Shown here: in pieces, positions 1 through 13,640 of the stretch
Position numbering within the stretch: position 1 is the stretch's first letter
Layout of the letters: the number at the start of each line of letters is the position of its first letter
Source: Sisyra terminalis
Lineage: Eukaryota > Arthropoda > Insecta > Neuroptera > Sisyridae
Length of the DNA: 64,000 bases
Assembly (NCBI GenBank): GCA_958496175.1
Contig: OY292279.1
Location: 20,894,001-20,958,000 of the forward strand
Direction of reading: 5' to 3'
The notes under the pieces: model-generated
Told to the model about the DNA's origin: nothing
Seen by the model: only the letters and a program-made list of their open reading frames with translations
The model's database searches: none
Program-made: the position numbers and the translations under genes

Positions 1-640
1 GATAAATGTGAAGGATTTATCGAACAGGTAATTTTTTATCTATTCAATAGCTATCGTAAGGATTAAGTCTTTTAACCCATGAGAGGAATACTGGCCCTTA
101 GAGTATAGTAAAACCGGAGTTAAATATACAGAAAATATAAGAAATCGATACGCATCATCATATCATCATATCTTTAGGCTATTATTATGATTCATCATAC
201 TGTTGGGAAGGTCTTACTGATTAACAGGGAAAAAGAATTTATGAAGGAAAAACTATGCCTTTCTACAGTATTATTAAAGAATTTTAAGATCCCAAAGGCC
301 TAATTTTTTATAAAAAAAAATATAATTTTGGTGAGGATTACTTAATGATAATGTTGAAATCTAGGCCTTATATTTTCCACGTGTTGATGTTTTGGCTGCA
401 TAATTGTTGAAATAATAAGTTAAAAAGGGGTTGAATTTTGGTAGAGTCAAGTGATGTATTTATTTTTTTACAACCCTTGTTTGATTTTGTTTTTCGAACA
501 TTGAACAAATATACGTGAGACCAGTGATAAATTTAGTTTTTGAATGCAATCTCGAATTGGACCGAAATCAATAGCTGTAAAATGCTACCATACGGTTGCA
601 AAGTGTTAAATAAATAACAACTGATTAATTATTGTTGGAA
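1..640. other. AT-rich stretch, no gene seen
   Basis: No exon with a convincing start, splice site or codon pattern is visible on either strand. It is probably intron or intergenic DNA. Confidence 0.5.
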
Positions 641-820
641 GCCTACTGATGGCCGAGTGATCTAGGTGGCCGCTCTAAAACTGATAGATAGTAGGTTCGA
701 ACCTCGGTTAGAACAAATTTACGATATTTCTTGATAAACAAAGTTTTATTAATTCTAAGGTCACTAATGATCTTAGTTGTTATAAAGAAACAGTAAATAG
801 CAATAACTATTTCGCCCATC
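641..820 (+). repeat. tRNA-derived SINE, copy 1
   Basis: The head looks like a tRNA-Leu/Ser type promoter. The A box TGGCCGAGTGATC is at about 649-661 and the B box GGTTCGAACCT at about 694-704, followed by a tail (CGATATTTCTTGATAA, then CTAAGGTCACTAATGATCTT) shared with other copies at 31.0, 31.4 and 48.8 kb. RNA polymerase III would start at or just before the A box, and mobilisation would depend on a LINE reverse transcriptase. A 423-bp antisense open frame across this copy (643-1065) is taken as accidental. Confidence 0.8.
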
Positions 821-2699
821 TCCGTATACTGATTTGGAAAGGAGAGAATAGATGGAATATATATTAAACAAATATCTTGTAGAAGGGAACGATCAGTAGG
901 AAAATTGAGGACAAAAGACAATTTTAATTTTACTAGAGATTGATGGAGCATTTTTACACAAGTCGAACATCTCACAAGTTCGAATATTGAGATAGTCAAC
1001 TTAAATGGTAAGCCATGAAAATAATTCGAATAATCAAATATTATAATATAATTCCGAGAAGACATAGTAATTGAAGACGTACTTAGATAGTAATTAATAA
1101 TAAAAATTTTCCAAACATTACATTCTAATATTATATATCCTGAGTCATTTTTTAGTATCTAATATTAAGATTTTTGTTGATGCGGATAAATAGTATCTCT
1201 CATTCCATCCGCATCCATTCCATGCATATTACAACTTGCATTGTGTTTGAACTATTAAGCTCAACAGATTTCACACTTCTTCACCAAAATTGGATTTCAT
1301 TGTATTTAAAGCAACTGATCTTTGTCCTTAATACTTTCTATTAGGATGGTGCCTAATGGGTTGTACACTAGTAATAAATAATAATGTGAGTTTGTTACGC
1401 TTTTACGCCTAAATTACTCAACCGTTCATCATGAAATTTTGTAAACACAATGCCATGAGTACAGAAAAGCACATAAACTATTTTGATGCATCAATAAAAT
1501 CAATATTGATTATAAAAAGATGAAATCGTTAGCAAAATCAACATTGACTTTTGAAGGAGGGGCAGAAAGAAATAAAGGAGCATTAACCAATAAATTGTGA
1601 ATAGATAACTAAGCTCTTAAAATACCATTGAGCTCTTAAATTCACTTTTCACTTGAGATATTGGATAAACTTTCACATAAACTCAAATAGAAACTATTGA
1701 AACTAAATTTATCTGTTACTCTAATGCGAAATATAGTTGAATCTATATATGAAATATATGAAATGCGAAATTTAATTTTGGAAAATAAAAAAGGTTTATC
1801 GTTCCTTGAATCTCAATAATTCCCTCTGACCTACCATTTCAATTCAAAGGATTTCTGTTTCCAATCAAGCTTCATTTTACTGTTACTATAATATACATTA
1901 ATAGAGTATAATAATACATATATTAATTCATAATTATCGAAATTATTTATTTGTTGTAATGAGGTATCTTAATAATGCATATTTTTCAGTTTTTCAAAGT
2001 AAATTGAGTTTTCGAATTATGAAATTTTGATGATTCTAATCTGGCACTAAGAAAAGCATTTATTATTGCCTGTTCAATGATCCTTGACACCCATTTTAGG
2101 ACGACAACGTGAAAGAAGTCACGAGTAAATGTTATATTAGAACTAAATCACGCGGACAAAATTGCGGGTATATTACAATAAATTAAAGTCAAATAACAAA
2201 ATTAATAGTTTATGAAATTTCATTTTTCAATTTTAACAATGATCGATACCATTGAGTTTAAAACACCATACATTTAGAATATTTGGATCTTAATTTTATT
2301 CGTTTTTTTTTCCACTGAAGAAAATGTAAAATCAAAGCAAGGTGAACTAATGATCTTCTTAAAAAAATCAGAAAATATTTATTGTGGTTATTTATTGAAG
2401 CATATAATGATAACTACTTTATTCGTTCATTTGAATTTGTAGCTTATATAATTATATTCATTCTGATCTAACATTTCATATAATTTTTTGGGTTTTCAGC
2501 TCAATAAAAACAATATCGCATTGTATTTTCCAAAGTCATAAAAAATCGAAATATTTTAATGAGATCGTAAACACAGTGGTAAAGAATACGATTTAAGTGT
2601 TTTTGTGATGAAAGAAAATTTATGCATAAAAATTGAAGTAACATTTCGAATACAAGTTTTAAAATGGATGAAAGGTTTGTCATACGTTTTTTTTTAAAT
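821..2699. other. AT-rich stretch, no gene seen
   Basis: Apart from simple A/T runs I see no gene or recognisable element. A GATGCGGATA / TCCGCATC mirror near 1178-1212 is short and unexplained. Confidence 0.45.
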
Positions 2700-3660
2700 T
2701 TTTAAATAATTGCTTTTTGCTGTGAATTAAGCATTTGGGTCACTGCTTCCCTGCATTAAGCCCTGTGATGTTTTCTCTACATGAATACCCGCACAGGCGT
2801 ATTTTAATGAAAATTTATGACACCCCTAACTTGTGATTTTTCTCAAAGATAGAAGTTTTCTTTTTATTTTAGCTTACTGAAAAGAAAATGCGATAAGTTT
2901 CTGGAAGAAATCAGTGGGAGATTACGCTTTGCTGGCGTAACGTCACGCCAAAATTACATGGACAAATCTCAGATAATTCCATTATCAAAAACTTTTTGCA
3001 ACTATATTTAATTACATAAACGTGTCCAGAATTGGGCGTGAATAATTTCCTAAGTAGATCTCAGCCACGTTGGATTAGCACCGAACGTACAAATCTTAGC
3101 TGAACGAAACTTCTGGTACATTATTAACATTTCAGATGAATTTCATTTCGATCTCATCAATATTGACGAAATAAAAAAGTTTTATGATTGAATGCACCAT
3201 TAAGTGTGAAGAATGCTCATCCGCGTAAAATACGTTTATTTCTCATCTCAAACAAAAGTGAAAGTGATAAAAAATTTCAACAAAAAAAAAACCGTTCAAT
3301 CTATCCCTCGAATTTTATTAATATTCAACTTAATGTCTTCAATTAATTTTGCAAACTCATAAAAAATTTATGACCGTGGTAGGCAAAGATTTGCAGAATG
3401 AACTCGATCAATTAACGCCAAATAGACGTTAAACTCCCATTAATTTCGATTGGTAAAAAATGGGTTTATGGTCTCGTTCAGTTTCGCGCTAATATTGATT
3501 CCAGATTTGCATTTACATACAATGTTTAAGCCCAGTTCACACATCATTCAAGTCCGAACTCGTCCTTAATGTCTCAATCAATTAAGACGCTATAATTGAT
3601 AATTAGTTAGAGAGGACAAAGCAGAAGTTATAGAGCTATAAATATACACGTGAAACATGT
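2700..3660. promoter_or_regulatory. enhancer-like, less AT-rich stretch (candidate)
   Basis: The base composition is more balanced than in the flanks, and there is no open frame of note. From 3400 to 3620 homeodomain-type cores cluster: ATCAATTAACG, CCATTAATTTCGATTGG, CAATCAATTAAGACG and ATAATTGATAATTAG. This is how many insect intronic enhancers look, but the reading rests on composition and motif density only. It could equally be an unrecognised old repeat. Confidence 0.25.
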
Positions 3661-5339
3661 GGACGTGTCGTTAAGAATTTGGGTCAGAATTTATTACAGT
3701 TTGAAACATATACCAATCGGTAGAGCGTTGATAAAACAACGGCTGCTTTCAAGGATCAAAAGGGTTCTACAAAAATTCCCGCATTCAAAATAGTGTTCGG
3801 AGAAAGCAGAATGTTTGAACTGAGGATAAGAAGGGTTCTTTTTCTTTCCTACAAATGATATAAATATTGATTTGAATTTCTCTTTATGCTGATTTTCTAA
3901 GAATATAAATTCGTTTTTTACATACACGCTTTTGGCCATTTAATGCACTGATTTACCAGTTCTTTATTTCTAAAAAATTCGTATTTTAACAATCCAAGAA
4001 ATACAAAAACTTTTTAAAACAAAGCGTTTTTCCGTGCGATTGGTTTTTCACTTAACTTTCCCCTAACGGTATTAAAATAGAAATGACCGGACACTTATCC
4101 AAAAGAAAAATCCTCACACGAAATTTGACCACAGGAAAAAATATTACTTAACATTTAATTATTATTATTTTATTACTAGTGTTTGGATTCGTATAATAAT
4201 TATGGTACAATTATTAATTATTGTTTAAATTAGCGGGAAAATCTCATTTCAGGGATAATCATGTCTTATAGGTACCTATTTATTTAATTTTTGTTGTCAT
4301 CGAAATACGTCAATATTCAACCTAATTATTGGAACCATTATTACAACAAATTCATTGTTTGAAAGATGAAAAAAGTCTTGTTTTTTGAAATCATGATTCA
4401 TTCGATTACCACACCAAATTTAATCACATTATGCAAAAATGCAGAGATAAATAAAAATGCAGTAAATATCCCTTATGTATTGCTAAAGTATCTGTAAAAA
4501 TTTTAAAACGATTCCCTAAGTCAATAAAAAGAAGTTGAAATTTAAAAATCCTATGATTTATCACATAATATTATGGAGATACGGTGATCGAACATACCAA
4601 ATTTTTTTTTATTAGCAAAAAAATGCTACCAAACATCCCAAACTTTCAAAACAAATAGTGAAAACTTCGGGAAATTATTTTTTTATAAGTTTATTTAAAT
4701 TCACTATACGGGTTTGAAGAAACAAATTAAAAATAGACCAAAAGTGTGATTTTTACTTGATAAATTAATAAGTGCGTAATAAAGTTCGACAACACTGTCG
4801 TCAGTTGAAACGTACCGTCTTGTATATAACACAAGCTGTGTTAGTTCATTTGGTTAGATAGTAATGAAACTCATACTTTATCTTTGTCACACTCATGAGT
4901 TCACAATATAGAGCGGAAAAGAGAGAATTATGTAAAATATTTTATTTTCTTAATGTTGAGCATGTCACGCATGCTCACTCACATCATGTGAAAGAGACAT
5001 ACTGAAGTTGCCAACGCTGACAACCTATGAAGTGGACAGCGTTATCACGATTTCATTCTTATACAATATTGAATAATTAATTTAACTTTTGGTTTTTAGT
5101 TTTAATTGCTTTTAAAACGTGCTTATTTAATTTTTTAATTTATTATTTAATCTTATAAAAAAATCTACAAACATAACTCATGAGCATCAAATGAATAATA
5201 TTTTTATTTGTTAATTTGAAATCAAGGCATATTCAATTCCAAAAACTAGTTAAACATTTTCTATATTTTTGGTTTTTTCTTATTTTGTTTAAAAATTTCG
5301 ATAAAATTTCTGATTTTCTCTTAAACTATAAACAGGTTT
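3661..5339. other. AT-rich stretch with one dispersed-repeat fragment
   Basis: No gene is seen. A minus-strand fragment of a dispersed repeat lies at 4080-4140 (listed separately). Around 4960-5000 short GCATG inversions occur. Confidence 0.45.
4080..4140 (-). repeat. GTGTGAGGA-type dispersed repeat, copy 1
   Basis: On the minus strand this reads AATTTCGTGTGAGGATTTTT followed by CTTTTGGATAAG. The same core, AATTTTCGTATGAGGA, occurs at 26.68 kb (plus strand) and 60.03 kb (minus strand). The family is unknown to me. Confidence 0.5.
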
Positions 5340-5730
5340 TAAGTATTGACCTATTTATTCGCCTCATGGTACGCTATATGGCGTAATTATTGACGAATTT
5401 CAATTTTTATATACCTACTTTCGTATCTCTATAACATCCTTAAAATAAAAGATTGTAACAATAAATATTGTTAGTATACCGATATCTTACGATTTTAAAA
5501 TTAAATTAATAAATAAATCGCAAATTAAATTAAAGACAAAGTAGAAACTGAAACTTTGCCTGATAATGACTCCAACTAAAAACGACATGGACCCATATTT
5601 TTTAATTTAAATTTTTTTAAAAAACAAGATATTTTTTTTAAATAGGTTAAAAGCGTTTTACAATTACTCCCGTACTTTTTACAACTCCGGACTCTTAACA
5701 AAACTCGACAATGTTTCGAACGTAAAAATC
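5340..5730 (+). repeat. dispersed repeat, copy 1 (partner near 26.4 kb)
   Basis: The segment AAAGTAGAAACTGAAACTTT, then a T-rich run, AACAAGATATTTTTT and AAATAGGTTAA, matches 26398-26530 in the same order. I find no terminal repeats, so element class and ends are unknown. Confidence 0.45.
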
Positions 5731-6660
5731 GATTCTTAATTATCGATTTTTTGTAACCTTTAAATCGACTGGTAAAACCTCTTTCTATTATGGCGAAATA
5801 ATCGATTTTTACCATAATTGAAAACATTTTTACCTCCATAGATTTCCATACCGTGTAGTTACTCAGTAAATATATAGCATCTTTAAATTGAGATTGAAGT
5901 ACCCACTCCTTAAGACGTTTTCCGTGTTATAAAATGAAAATTTAATCTTTAGAAGTTATTGTTGTTTAAAAAGAAAATTTATGAATTCTATTATGGTAAA
6001 CTTATTAAATACCATGATGATTAATTGAAAAGATTGAAATAAAAAGATGAAATTGAAACTAATATATTAGCTTTAAATGTTATCTTAACGATACCCTACA
6101 CTAGACGGTTATGGAAATTTTGCTTTTTTTCTTCAATGTGGTAAATGTGGTCAATGAAATACCTATTTTCGGCTTATCCAAATCTTGAATTTTCACGACA
6201 TTTTTAGACAAAAATTATAAAAAACATATAGAAGTGATCCCTAAATACAATATTTTTATTCACTCTGACTTACAACTTGAGTCTATAAGTTGGAACTTAT
6301 CATATTTAAGGACTTTCCGTCATTAATAACCGTAAAATTGGTAAAATTCAACAAAAATTGAAAACTAATACGTATTTCGAATTGTATCTGTTTGTTAACT
6401 CTTTTCTTATAGTTTATTTGATATTTGAACAATGTTTTTCTCAAGCTTGGATAAATAGAACTTTGCTTGAATAAACACGTTATATTGTAGTTTTTCCGTA
6501 GTCTCGTAAACATTGTTAAACGAGTAGTTTGGAAAAGAAAATCCTCATAAAATCAATAAAATTAAAACACGCTCCAAAATCATTAGTGATTCGTTGCTTA
6601 GAAAAAATATGAATTCTATTTAAAAGGTACGAAATTACAAAAAAAAAATATAGAAAAAAA
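5731..6660. other. AT-rich stretch, no gene seen
   Basis: Nothing recognisable on either strand; the short open frames here have no recognisable protein features. Confidence 0.45.
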
Positions 6661-6667
6661 ATTAAAT

Positions 6668-6764
6668 CTATATTTATTTATATCTATATTATACCTATTT
6701 ATATCTATATTTATATTTATATTTATATTTATATTTATATCTTTATATTTATATTTAAATTTAA
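6668..6764 (+). repeat. (TATATT)n-type microsatellite
   Basis: Imperfect tandem TATATT/TATATC units run without interruption across about 95 bp. Confidence 0.85.
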
Positions 6765-6910
6765 TTTATAGTTTTAAATTAAAACCAAAATCTTTTTAAC
6801 ATTAATTTTATTTGAAAATCTTATTTTTAGGTTAATAATATATGTTCAAAATTTTAATTTTTTTTATTTCTGCTTGTTTATGTTTTATGGTAAAGTTTTA
6901 CATTTTATTC

Positions 6911-6941
6911 AGAGCGGCCACCTTAATCACTCGTCCACCGC
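6911..6941 (-). repeat. SINE fragment, copy 2 (A-box half)
   Basis: On the minus strand this reads GGTGGACGAGTGATTAAGG and then GTGGCCGCTCT, the head of the same SINE as at 641. The B box and tail are missing. Confidence 0.6.
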
Positions 6942-9289
6942 TTGTATTTATATTTAAATACGTATACTTTATTGAAACATTTTTGGGTTGGAGTATCATG
7001 GAAAATAGGGTTTTATAAAACTCAAATAAACAATTTTAAATTTACATCGTTTCTTCAAACATTGCTCTGTTCATCTAGTAAATCTAAAAGATAATTTAAT
7101 TGTTACTGGAAATCTTCGCAAGCACATTCGTTCTTAGCACAAGTTTATCTACAGTTTATAACCGATAAGTATAATTACGTTCAAAGATATGTATTGAACT
7201 TAATGTTAAATAAAAATTTAATTAAAATTTTATCTTGTTAAAAAAATATATTCATGCTCTTATCTATAACTTCTTTTTATTTTATGGCAATTTCAAAAGA
7301 ACCATTTTCCAATCGTATAAAAATCTCCATGTCATTACATTACATTGTCATTACATAAATGTCCCCCAACGGTCAATGATTTCATTGAAATTCATAAAAT
7401 GACTCATCTGAAATGAATTAACAATTTGCATTTATTATTAACACTTTTAGAATGTTAACTGTTTCTTTTGACTCGCAACTAGATTACTTAATTTTAAATC
7501 TGGTTTTGATTGAACTGAAATACGGAGATTTTTTTTGCAGCACTCTAAATAAAGCTTAATACCGTATTTAGATCAATTAAGATAATAGCATACGATTACA
7601 ATGACCTTTAAAATAATTTCTGCTTTAATTTTCTCAAAATTCAATCGTTAAAATTTCAATAGAACTAACAGAACTATAGACAATGAATGGATACTTTTGA
7701 AACCAAAAACTATGCAGAAACTATTTTTCACAAACTATGATATACATACAGTTAATTTTAATCTTCCATTAGGAAAATTGCATTCAGCTTTCTTAATTAA
7801 AGTTATGATCTTTATTTTTACTATAGTACTTATTTAATTTTGCTTTTAAATCACGCAAAAGTTAATAGAGAATCAACTATTACATAAAGACTATTTTGTG
7901 ACTTCAATATTTTTAACTTTAAATAATCACATGTTTTCGTTTTTAAATCTAAAAAAAACTTCTGCTTACATATTGATTTTTTTTAGTCTGTCGTACGTTT
8001 TAAGAAGAATTTGTTCTTTTGACTAAAAAATAAGTTTAAAGAGAAATCAAAATAGATAATATATTTTATATTAAAAACAAAATAATTTTATCGAAGTTTT
8101 GTTTGTATTTCTATTTACTAGATAGTTACATTGTATTTCGTCGAAAATACACCGATATTTAGAGTTTTCCTGTAGTTCTGATATATACCATTCACTCTAA
8201 ATAACATTTTGAATTTCAAATATCGTTAAAAGATACACTTTCAAAATACCCCTTCCCTCTTTCAAAATTTCATTCACCCTGTGCAGATAGGAGGCACTAA
8301 TTATAGTTCACAAAATTTCTGATAAACAATTAAAAATAACAATATAAATGTATAAAGAATAAGTCATAACAATGTCATTTATGTTCATATGGTATTAAAC
8401 TACTATAGTACTTTGGTAAATTTAAATTTTTTACAATAATCTCTTGAAAAATCAGTAAAAACAACGAATCATTACAACAGGAAAAACAAATAAATAACAA
8501 AGTGGTAATTATTTAAAAAAATTTAAAACATCCTTATACTTTCGGGACCATAACAAATTGTGTTTACATTCATTATTCTCTGTCTTTGTTGACAAATATA
8601 CCAACATTTTAACAAATAGTAAGAAAAAATAGTTTATTCGTTTACAAGAAATGGAAAACTATTCACAAAAATTCAAAACATAAATGTTACTTTAGGTTTT
8701 AAAAATCGCTCAAAATGATAAGCAATTAAAAGTTTGTGTATGTAAGTTGATTATATTATATATCATATACAATATTATTATGATTATGAACCTATCCTGA
8801 TTAAAAGAATAAAAGCCTACCTTGAATCCGAGTGTTCGATTGCTGGTTAGTTTAACGATATGAATTAATAAATAATAAGATTGCATTTTTAAAATCAAAA
8901 CTTTACGCTTTATTTTTGTATAATGTTTTACTTCATTGTTCTTAGTAATATGGTTTTTCAAACCATTGGCTTTCTTTTTAAACGATCAAAATACCCTAAT
9001 GTCGTATTTTTTTTATTTTAATAATATTTTTATAGTTGTATTCTTCAAAACATTTCTAATTATTCAAAAGTGTTCATAATATTTCACCGTTGCGTTTTTT
9101 ATCGATGCGTACATAGAATTATAGGAAAAAAACTTTTTTTTTATTATTTACGTATCATCTATTCTTTTGATAAAAAGTATATAAACCTTCAAAAAATATT
9201 TATATCCTTAAGCCCCCTTAACCAAGACTCAAAAATAACTTTTCAAAAGAAAAAAAAATAATAACGCAAAAATTTCCGTTTGGACACAT
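6942..9289. other. AT-rich stretch, no gene seen
   Basis: Long A/T tracts and scattered small open frames only. Confidence 0.45.
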
Positions 9290-10180
9290 GCGCAGTTGCA
9301 ATACTTACAATGCACTATCTATTTATACAGTGAATGTAATAGCCTAATCCAATTTCCGTAACCGATTTTCGTAACGAACTTCCTTTACAAAATTCGCAAC
9401 ACCATTTATTTTTTCCATCTCTTGATACGCCTAAAGAGGTATAACTTCAAAAAGTTACCTTCGCAGTTTGAATATTATTGACTTTCTATAATATTTACAA
9501 GAACGTCTGCATAAATAATTGTTTTTAAGCAAGCAAAAACAACTATAATGACTCAGCTTCTGGTTGTATTAATTATTTTTTTGAAAGAAAATTTCGCAAT
9601 TTTTTAGTTTCTGTATAATAATAACCAGTTATTACAAAATAAATTTTTTAAAATAAACGATAGTTTTTTTTAATAATTATTTTAAAAATTTACAGTATTT
9701 ATTTAATACAGATCAGTTTAAATGAAATTAAAAAAAATCGTCTAGTAAAAAATTAACAGTAACAATGCATCAGTGCAACAAAAAGATCTGTAACTGAGAA
9801 GTGGAAAATATGTCACGAGTATTTTCCTTAACCTATTCTATTAAATCTAAAATTTTCCCACTTTTTCATTCTATTTGTACATATGTCCGTAGAAAGAATA
9901 CGTTTTAAAATTCCGCGACGTCTGCATGGAATTTCCTGTGCTACATGCAAAAACGCATTATGGAAATTATGTCGGAAGGAGGTAAATATTTGCGCAGGAA
10001 GGAAATTCGAACACTTTATACACCTTTATATTCGACACCGTTAGCTTAAAGAGCTGCTTTTGCTCATCTCCACACTTTTCTTGATAATTTACGACGTTTA
10101 TACTTAATATTTGAAAAGTTTTCCAACCGTATACTCGCCAACCGCATACCACATTGTAGCGTTGGCTGTCTCAATTTTAA
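9290..10180. other. mixed stretch with a less AT-rich block, no gene called
   Basis: From 9850 to 10170 the sequence is less AT-rich and contains TTTGCGCAGGAAGGAAATTCG-like and CATGGAATTTCCTGTG motifs. A 61-codon minus-strand frame (9967-10152) crosses it but has no recognisable domain and no clear splice sites. A conserved noncoding element is as likely as an exon. Confidence 0.25.
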
Positions 10181-10339
10181 TAAATTTTAATCTATTGAAA
10201 AGAACATGAAAAACACGTTTCCGCTACGTAATTAACATATTTGAACATCTAGCAAGCAAATTGTATTTTTAAAAGATTGTATAAAATTTTCATGTTTTGC
10301 TTTTAGCTTATGACATTTTTTTTCATAAGTTTCATCTTC

Positions 10340-10740
10340 GATTTACGAGAAAAACCATGCTGCGAACATAATGAGCAAACAAGTTCGATTGATGTGGGCT
10401 ACAAAAAGTCGCCATACACAGATGTTGAAAGTTGAAGACCAATAAATGTGGCCAACGATCAAAGAAATGGAGGACATTAACGAAAACCAATTCCATGTTA
10501 AACGAGAAGGTACTACCTACTTTCTCCTTAGTATGAACTAGAAATTGTTTTCAGCGATGCACAATAAAGTTATACGAATATACAATGTTGAATCGAGCAT
10601 TAAATATAAAATATAGGTGCAAGAGAGACTTGTGGTTCGAATGGAGGTTGACCACCGAACCACACAAAGGAGAATCAATGAATTTCGACTTGGCCAAACT
10701 TGCTTAATTACACAATCTCCAGGGAATAAATTGTTGATAA
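10340..10740 (+). other. coding-like but broken stretch, unrecognised
   Basis: Plus-strand pieces read like protein (for example MWPTIKEMEDINENQF near 10448 and VVRMEVDHRTTQRRINEF near 10630) but are broken by stops and frameshifts. The pattern suits a decayed transposon open frame; I cannot assign a family. Confidence 0.25.
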
Positions 10741-12629
10741 AATTTGACCCCTTAAATTAATTATAAGTTTAAGACAAATATGAAAATCCCTTACGAACTT
10801 ATTGAGCCAATTTTGAAAATAAATATTATATTTAAAATTTTAATCTTTAAAAAAAAAGTTTTCATAAGTTTTTTTTATCCACAAATACAACTTACTAAAA
10901 TCAGAAGTTTACATTACTCTGTAATCAATATTAAAGAAGTGAGTAATTTAAAAAAAAAAAACCCTAAAGACATTTAATATTAAACCAACATTTGAATATT
11001 GTGAGTTTAGTAAAACATTTATCGACTTTTCTTTACATAGGGAAACCCTGGATATTAAGATAGCGTTAATGGAAGACGGAAGAGATAAAATAACATTCGG
11101 AAATCTAGATTATTGTTTAAAGAAGATGAATGTCTACTAATTTGGAACAAAATAAATTGTCAAAACTGCACGGAAAAAAATTTAATACAAAAGTTGCGAT
11201 TGGAACATCGTAATTATGGCCTAGACTTTCATTACCATAAATTTTATTTAATTTTATTTACCATTTCCTATTTACATTAGAATTTTACATTATAACATCG
11301 TTATTATTACAATAGTTTTCAGTAGTAAGTAGCATTTCAAATTTTATGATATTATAATGTTACAAAGTTGGGAGTGCAAGTGAATATATTTATATAACAT
11401 ATAGAGGTATAAGTGATAGATACAGAACTACTACTACCTCTCTGATTTCCCCCTATTCTCTGGCTCTTCATTAAATACAAGCATAAGAATAATTTAAAAC
11501 CACTTGAAGCTTCCGTGTATTGTGGTAAATCCTCGCCAATTTAGTTACGACCAGAACAAATGTATCAATAAGAAATCATCTTTAAAAGTTAAATTTAATT
11601 ATGATATTATATTAGGAACGAAGTTTCAATTAAGGTAAGAAATAGTTGTCAATATAGTACAATAATACATTATTTTAATGATAAATTTGTATATGTAATT
11701 TTTTTATTTTTTTCTTTATTGAAAATATTTTCAACACAATGTCTCAAATACATAGCCTTCAATAGTTCACAAAAATGTTTTTCGTTTTTCTAGATCTCCT
11801 GGTTTAGATTGTTTAAACATTAAAAAAAACATTATAATCTTGAAATGAAATTTTATGATGAATAAATAATTGGTTTAAAATATATAATTTATCTCATTAT
11901 TTGTAATCCATTATGAATAATTTGATGACTTCAGCACAAAAAAAAAATAATTATCTAAAAGAAAAAACTCTATTTTTGCAACCAGACTTGTCTTATTAAT
12001 GTGATATTTCTTATTTGAATATCGTAAAATTGATGAAAGTGAAAAGGACTGTATACTGCTTCAAGAAGTAATCATTGCCAAATAAATTTTATAATGTGGC
12101 ATTGTAAAAAGCATAGAAAGTTAGCTCAGGTCCTGTACTCTAATATTATACAGCAGAAAGGACGATATTATTATTGTTATTTTGATAGATTTTTTCCCGT
12201 GTGCTATGTAAATTTCAAAAATCTGTAAATATCATAGATTAAAACTATAGATAAATAAATGGATTATTCATAAATAGTTATAATATTAAATGAAATATTA
12301 ATTTAAAAAATATTTTAAAAGTGAACAAAAAAGTATAAAATATTATTTCTATGTCTTATGATAAATGAGCTATACGAGTTTTAACTTCTTACGAATCGCT
12401 TTGAAAATTGATTTTTGGAGTTTTTTAAATGTATTAAAATCTTTTTACGATTTGGAACTAACGAAGAGCACATTTTTTGTTTTATCTTATCGAATATTAT
12501 GTGAAAGAATGGATTTTTTTTTCATGCATAGCTATTCTCTACATTTCTTATAATACTTTCACAATTGGTCTTGTCAAAAATGTAATTAATTATTTACCAC
12601 TGATTAAACAATTACTTATTAAATTTTTT
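10741..12629. other. AT-rich stretch, no gene seen
   Basis: No supported feature; homopolymer-rich throughout. Confidence 0.45.
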
Positions 12630-13010
12630 GAAGTTATACTTTTTTGACGTACCATCAGAAAGAAAAAGTAAATGGTATTACGAAAGTTAATTTGGGTTGT
12701 AACATTCACTAAACACACTACAAGTTGATTGAACTATGATAAACAAATTCCAACTGCGCATGAGCGTATTCGAGTAACGTTTTCTATATGTAAAATATGA
12801 ACCAAGCCAACTACGCGAATTAGTGCATGTGTTTTTGAAAAAGTAAGTTTTAAATTTTTATTAGTTTTCCGATTTGCACCGAATGTTGCCATTTGTTTCA
12901 ACTATCGTTTCGATTTTATTCAATTGTCAAATTTTGTCATTTATCAATTGTGTTAGTGTTAGCTGTGAATATTTCACAAAAAGCTACCAGTATTTTATAA
13001 CCAAAGTGAT
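12630..13010 (+). repeat. unclassified dispersed repeat, copy A
   Basis: Collinear with 14836-15545: both contain GTAACATTCAC / GTTACAATCAAT, AGCCAACTACGCG / TGCCAACTACTCG, a TAGTTTTCCG block, CATTTGTTTCAACT, and a final GTGAATATTTCAC / GTGAATATTTGAC followed by AGCTAC. The shared order across about 370 bp supports one element family. No coding capacity and no recognised termini. Confidence 0.6.
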
Positions 13011-13429
13011 GCAAATTCTGTTTATAAAAAAGTTATAAAATAAAACGGTTGAAATTTATTTCCTGAGAACAAACATAGACTTTTAGAAATAAGTATTTCA
13101 TCAAACATGCATTTAAAAGTGCACACTCTTTTTATTTATTCATTTATTGTCATCGAAAGTTAGTAAGAGTGTAAAATTTGGTTCAATTGATTAATGGGAT
13201 GAAAATAAAATATCGATTACAAAAATCCACTCAGACGTACAAGAAAATGGATAAAAAAAAACTTTTAAAAATGCAAAAATAGAATAAACGGAAAATATAA
13301 TTGAGTATAAGAAGGAACAAGTAAGTAAACCTCAACGGTGTAGGTATTTTCCACAAATAAAATGATGCAGAGATTTCAAATTCTGTTAATAAATATTTAA
13401 TTGCTTTTCAACTATTTTTCAACACTATG

Positions 13430-13640
13430 TTAAGTTTTTGTCAGAACACCTGTTTTTCCAAAGACCCATTGGCTAGGCATGGTTACAAATAGTAGTGTAA
13501 TTGAATTATCACTTGTAGTAAAGTGGAACCCATTAGCATCCCCTTACATATATCTCGGAATCAACCCCTAGTTTAGGCCACCCTTTCTACCTGAAGTGGA
13601 GGTTACAGGGCCACTGTGACATAAATTGATTTGATAAATT
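13430..13640. other. less AT-rich block, unidentified
   Basis: This block is distinctly richer in G and C than its flanks (for example AGTGGAGGTTACAGGGCC). It has no long open frame and no recognisable RNA. It may be a fragment of an unrecognised element. Confidence 0.25.

Noticed and set aside
643..1065. 140-codon minus-strand open frame
   Set aside because: Its end is antisense to a SINE, it has no domain or splice evidence, and its amino-acid mix fits a chance frame in AT-rich DNA.
3700..3780. tRNA-like string AATCGGTAGAGCGTTG with GGTTCTAC
   Set aside because: It does not fold into a cloverleaf, the B box is poor and no second copy was seen in the window.
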